From RYN-124 sp046262175 (GTDB lineage: Bacteria > Actinomycetota > Actinomycetes > Mycobacteriales > SCTD01): DNA of 14,118 nucleotides. This document shows positions 12,726-14,118 of this stretch, piece after piece. The stretch spans positions 1 through 14,118 of the forward strand of contig JBHENF010000170.1 of the NCBI GenBank assembly GCA_046262175.1, in the 5' to 3' direction. Every line of letters starts with the position of its first letter. Within the stretch, counting starts at the first letter, position 1. Below the pieces are notes generated by a model. That model did not search any database. It saw nothing but the letters and a program-made list of their open reading frames with translations, and was not told the DNA's origin. The position numbers and the translations under genes were made by a program.

Positions 12726-12735
12726 CGTATGAGAC
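12705..12735. other. Probable attachment junction (attL) of an integrated element in comEC
   Basis: comEC homology ends at ...CATCTGACG (12714-12722). The next bases, TAGCGTATGAGAC, do not encode the expected AVSG and lead straight into the integrase. The strand exchange point should lie at or just before 12723; its dinucleotide cannot be fixed without the other end. The region contains a direct repeat CTGACG (12708-12713 and 12717-12722). Confidence 0.6.
12723..12728 (+). promoter_or_regulatory. Candidate -10 TAGCGT of the integrase at the junction
   Basis: TAGCGT ends 7 nt before the integrase GTG (12736) and begins with the TAG that terminates comEC. Its -35 region (around 12700-12706) would fall in chromosomal comEC sequence. 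There is no Shine-Dalgarno before the GTG. Confidence 0.35.
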
Positions 12736-14118
12736 GTGGAAAAAACCGGGTTGTACGTTCGCATCTCGCGCGACACGGAACGAGAAGGACTCGGCGTCGC
12801 TCGGCAGCTTGCGGATTGCCGCTCCCTTGCTGAGCGCCGGGGTTGGACGCGCGTGGAGGTCTACGAGGACAACGACCTGTCCGCCTACTCCGGCAGGCCA
12901 CGTCCGGCATACCTCCGACTCTTGGAGGACATCCGTACTGGGAAGGTGCGCCGGATCGTTGCCTGGCACCCCGACCGGCTTCACCGCTCGCCCGTGGAGT
13001 TGGAGAGCTTCATCGATTTGGTGGAGGAGAGCGGCTGCCAGATCGAGACCGTGCGGTCCGGGGCGGTGGACCTGACCACGCCCGCTGGGCGGCTCAACGC
13101 TCGTGTTCTCGGCGGCTTCGCCAGATACGAGAGCGAGCACCGGAGCGACCGAGTGAGGTCAAAGCTGGCCCACAACGCGGCAGCCGGAAAGCACCACGGC
13201 GGTACCCGTCCCTACGGCTGGCAGGACGACCGCGTGACCCTGGACGAGGACGAGGCGGAACACGTCCGCACGGCAGCACGGCTCCTGCTAGCTGGGAACA
13301 GCGCCATGGCCGTGGCGCGGGCGCTCAACGCGACGGGAAGCCGGAACACCAGCGGGACCGAGTGGTCAGGCGTCACAGTGCGCTCGCTGCTCATCCGTCC
13401 CAGGAACGCGGGACTCCGACAGCACCACGGCCGGGTCCTGGAAGGCGTGAAGGGGCTCTGGGAGCCGATCCTTGACGCCGACACCTACGAGCAGGTGCGT
13501 GTCCTCCTCTCCGACCCGGCGCGGCGGACCAACCCTGGTTCCAACGGCCGTACCTACCTCTTGTCTGGGATCGCCCGGTGCGGCATCTGTCACGGGCCAG
13601 TACGCGGCGCCAAGGGCAAGCCCTACAAGGGCATAGCAGCCACCATCTACCGCTGCTTCCCGTCCGGGTGTGTAAGCCGCAACCAGGAGAGCGTCGACTC
13701 ATTGGCGCGTCGCCTGATCTGCGCGCGGCTGGTCCTACCGGACGCGGTGGCACTGCTGCGCCCGGCGGAGGAGCCACAGCAGGTCGTCGCCGCCCGCGCC
13801 GAGGTGGAGCGGCTGCGGGCCAAGCTGGAGACTGTGGCCGCTGACGAGGCTGACGATCTGATCACCCGCGAGCAATACCTGACACAGACGCGGCGGCTCC
13901 GTGCGCGCTTGGAGCAGGCAGAGTCCCGCGTACCTGCCCCTGAGCCCCGGCTCGACGTACTCGACGGTCTGGTAGGACAACCAGACGTAGAGGGAGCATG
14001 GGACCGCCTTGACGTGTCCGTGCAACGCCAGGTCGTCGACCTCCTGCTGAGCATCACGATCAACAAGACTCGGCGGGGGCCGGGGTTCGACGAGCGGTCC
14101 GTCAGGATGGAGTGGAAG
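12736..14118 (+). CDS. Large serine recombinase (site-specific integrase), C-terminus cut by window edge
   Basis: 461 residues are visible without a stop. The resolvase-type catalytic domain (about 1-150) has nucleophile Ser11 in GLYVRISRD, RQLADC (24-29), DNDLSAYSGRPRPAYLRLL (45-63), WHPDRLHRSPVELE (77-90) and GRLNARVLGGFARYESEHRSDR (118-139, without gap). The recombinase domain (about 155-260) includes GGTRPYGW and ALNATGSRNTSGTEWSG. A zinc ribbon has Cys282, Cys285, Cys307 and Cys312. A coiled coil (about 350-398) is the tetramer-control insertion of this family. The final residues (TRRGPGFDERSVRMEWK) resemble the usual C-terminal end, so few residues are missing. It catalyses attP x attB recombination; excision would need a directionality factor encoded elsewhere. 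The GTG start is supported by the N-terminal family match and TAGCGT 7 nt upstream. Confidence 0.93.
   Translation, partial: MEKTGLYVRISRDTEREGLGVARQLADCRSLAERRGWTRVEVYEDNDLSAYSGRPRPAYLRLLEDIRTGKVRRIVAWHPDRLHRSPVELESFIDLVEESGCQIETVRSGAVDLTTPAGRLNARVLGGFARYESEHRSDRVRSKLAHNAAAGKHHGGTRPYGWQDDRVTLDEDEAEHVRTAARLLLAGNSAMAVARALNATGSRNTSGTEWSGVTVRSLLIRPRNAGLRQHHGRVLEGVKGLWEPILDADTYEQVRVLLSDPARRTNPGSNGRTYLLSGIARCGICHGPVRGAKGKPYKGIAATIYRCFPSGCVSRNQESVDSLARRLICARLVLPDAVALLRPAEEPQQVVAARAEVERLRAKLETVAADEADDLITREQYLTQTRRLRARLEQAESRVPAPEPRLDVLDGLVGQPDVEGAWDRLDVSVQRQVVDLLLSITINKTRRGPGFDERSVRMEWK

Larger units (their letters stand above)
12723..14118 (+). mobile_element. Left end of integrative element (prophage/ICE) in comEC, continues beyond window
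   Basis: Abrupt loss of comEC homology, an adjacent large serine integrase reading inward from the junction, and somewhat less GC-biased codons (for example GAA AAA, TTG, ATA) than the flanking genes mark foreign DNA. Only the integrase is inside the window, so phage and conjugative element cannot be distinguished. Confidence 0.75.

Noticed and set aside
12729..12731. ATG as the integrase start
   Set aside because: It is in a different frame from the serine recombinase; GTG 12736 gives the expected N-terminus ahead of GLYVRISRD.

Overview
The window is chromosomal DNA of a very high-GC (about 70% or more) actinobacterium. GC-ending codons dominate, GTG starts are common, TAnnnT-type -10 hexamers occur, several transcripts look leaderless, and the gene order leuS / comEA / comEC is typical of the phylum. 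I cannot resolve the family.

Left part (1-5406, mostly minus strand). A partial secreted protein with repeated helical segments (1-524) is followed by a tightly coupled minus-strand operon: M55 D-aminopeptidase (2164-2982), small P-loop kinase (1658-2167) and zinc alcohol dehydrogenase (630-1661). Each junction is a 4-nt ATGA overlap. On the plus strand is a pair of highly charged coiled-coil proteins (3111-3674, with a CsbD-like head, and 3692-4363). A perfect 20-bp inverted repeat lies upstream of the pair. The pair converges on an AUR1/PAP2-type membrane phosphatase (4360-5406, minus). Their stop codons overlap, and a strong UUCG-capped hairpin lies inside the phosphatase coding region.

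Middle (5493-11174, plus). A secreted Asp-box (sialidase-fold) protein is followed by leuS (7320-9785). Between them lies what looks like a complete leucine-sensing leader: a TACGAT promoter that would start transcription at the first base of a 10-codon leader ORF (MTFLLLPGPR), then an 11-bp hairpin, a U-rich intrinsic terminator, and an 11-bp long-range complement linking the Leu codons to the bases just before the leuS ribosome site. Downstream of leuS are a DegV-family (FakB-like) fatty-acid-binding protein and, overlapping it by GTGA, a PlsY-family acyl-phosphate:glycerol-3-phosphate acyltransferase. These two fit successive steps of one pathway.

Right part (11251-14118, plus). comEA is translationally coupled to comEC, but comEC is cut off after about 237 codons inside the conserved '..REDFRTTGLTHLT' motif. 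Ten bases later a large serine integrase begins and runs to the window edge. This reads as the left end of an integrated mobile element (prophage or ICE) whose attachment site is the competence-channel gene comEC.

A window-wide pattern is that every full-length gene start is explained by one of three signals: a clear Shine-Dalgarno, a 4-nt stop/start overlap, or a TAnnnT hexamer ending 6-7 nt before the start codon (leaderless). The leaderless class covers M55, PAP2, the leuS leader ORF, degV, comEA and the integrase.
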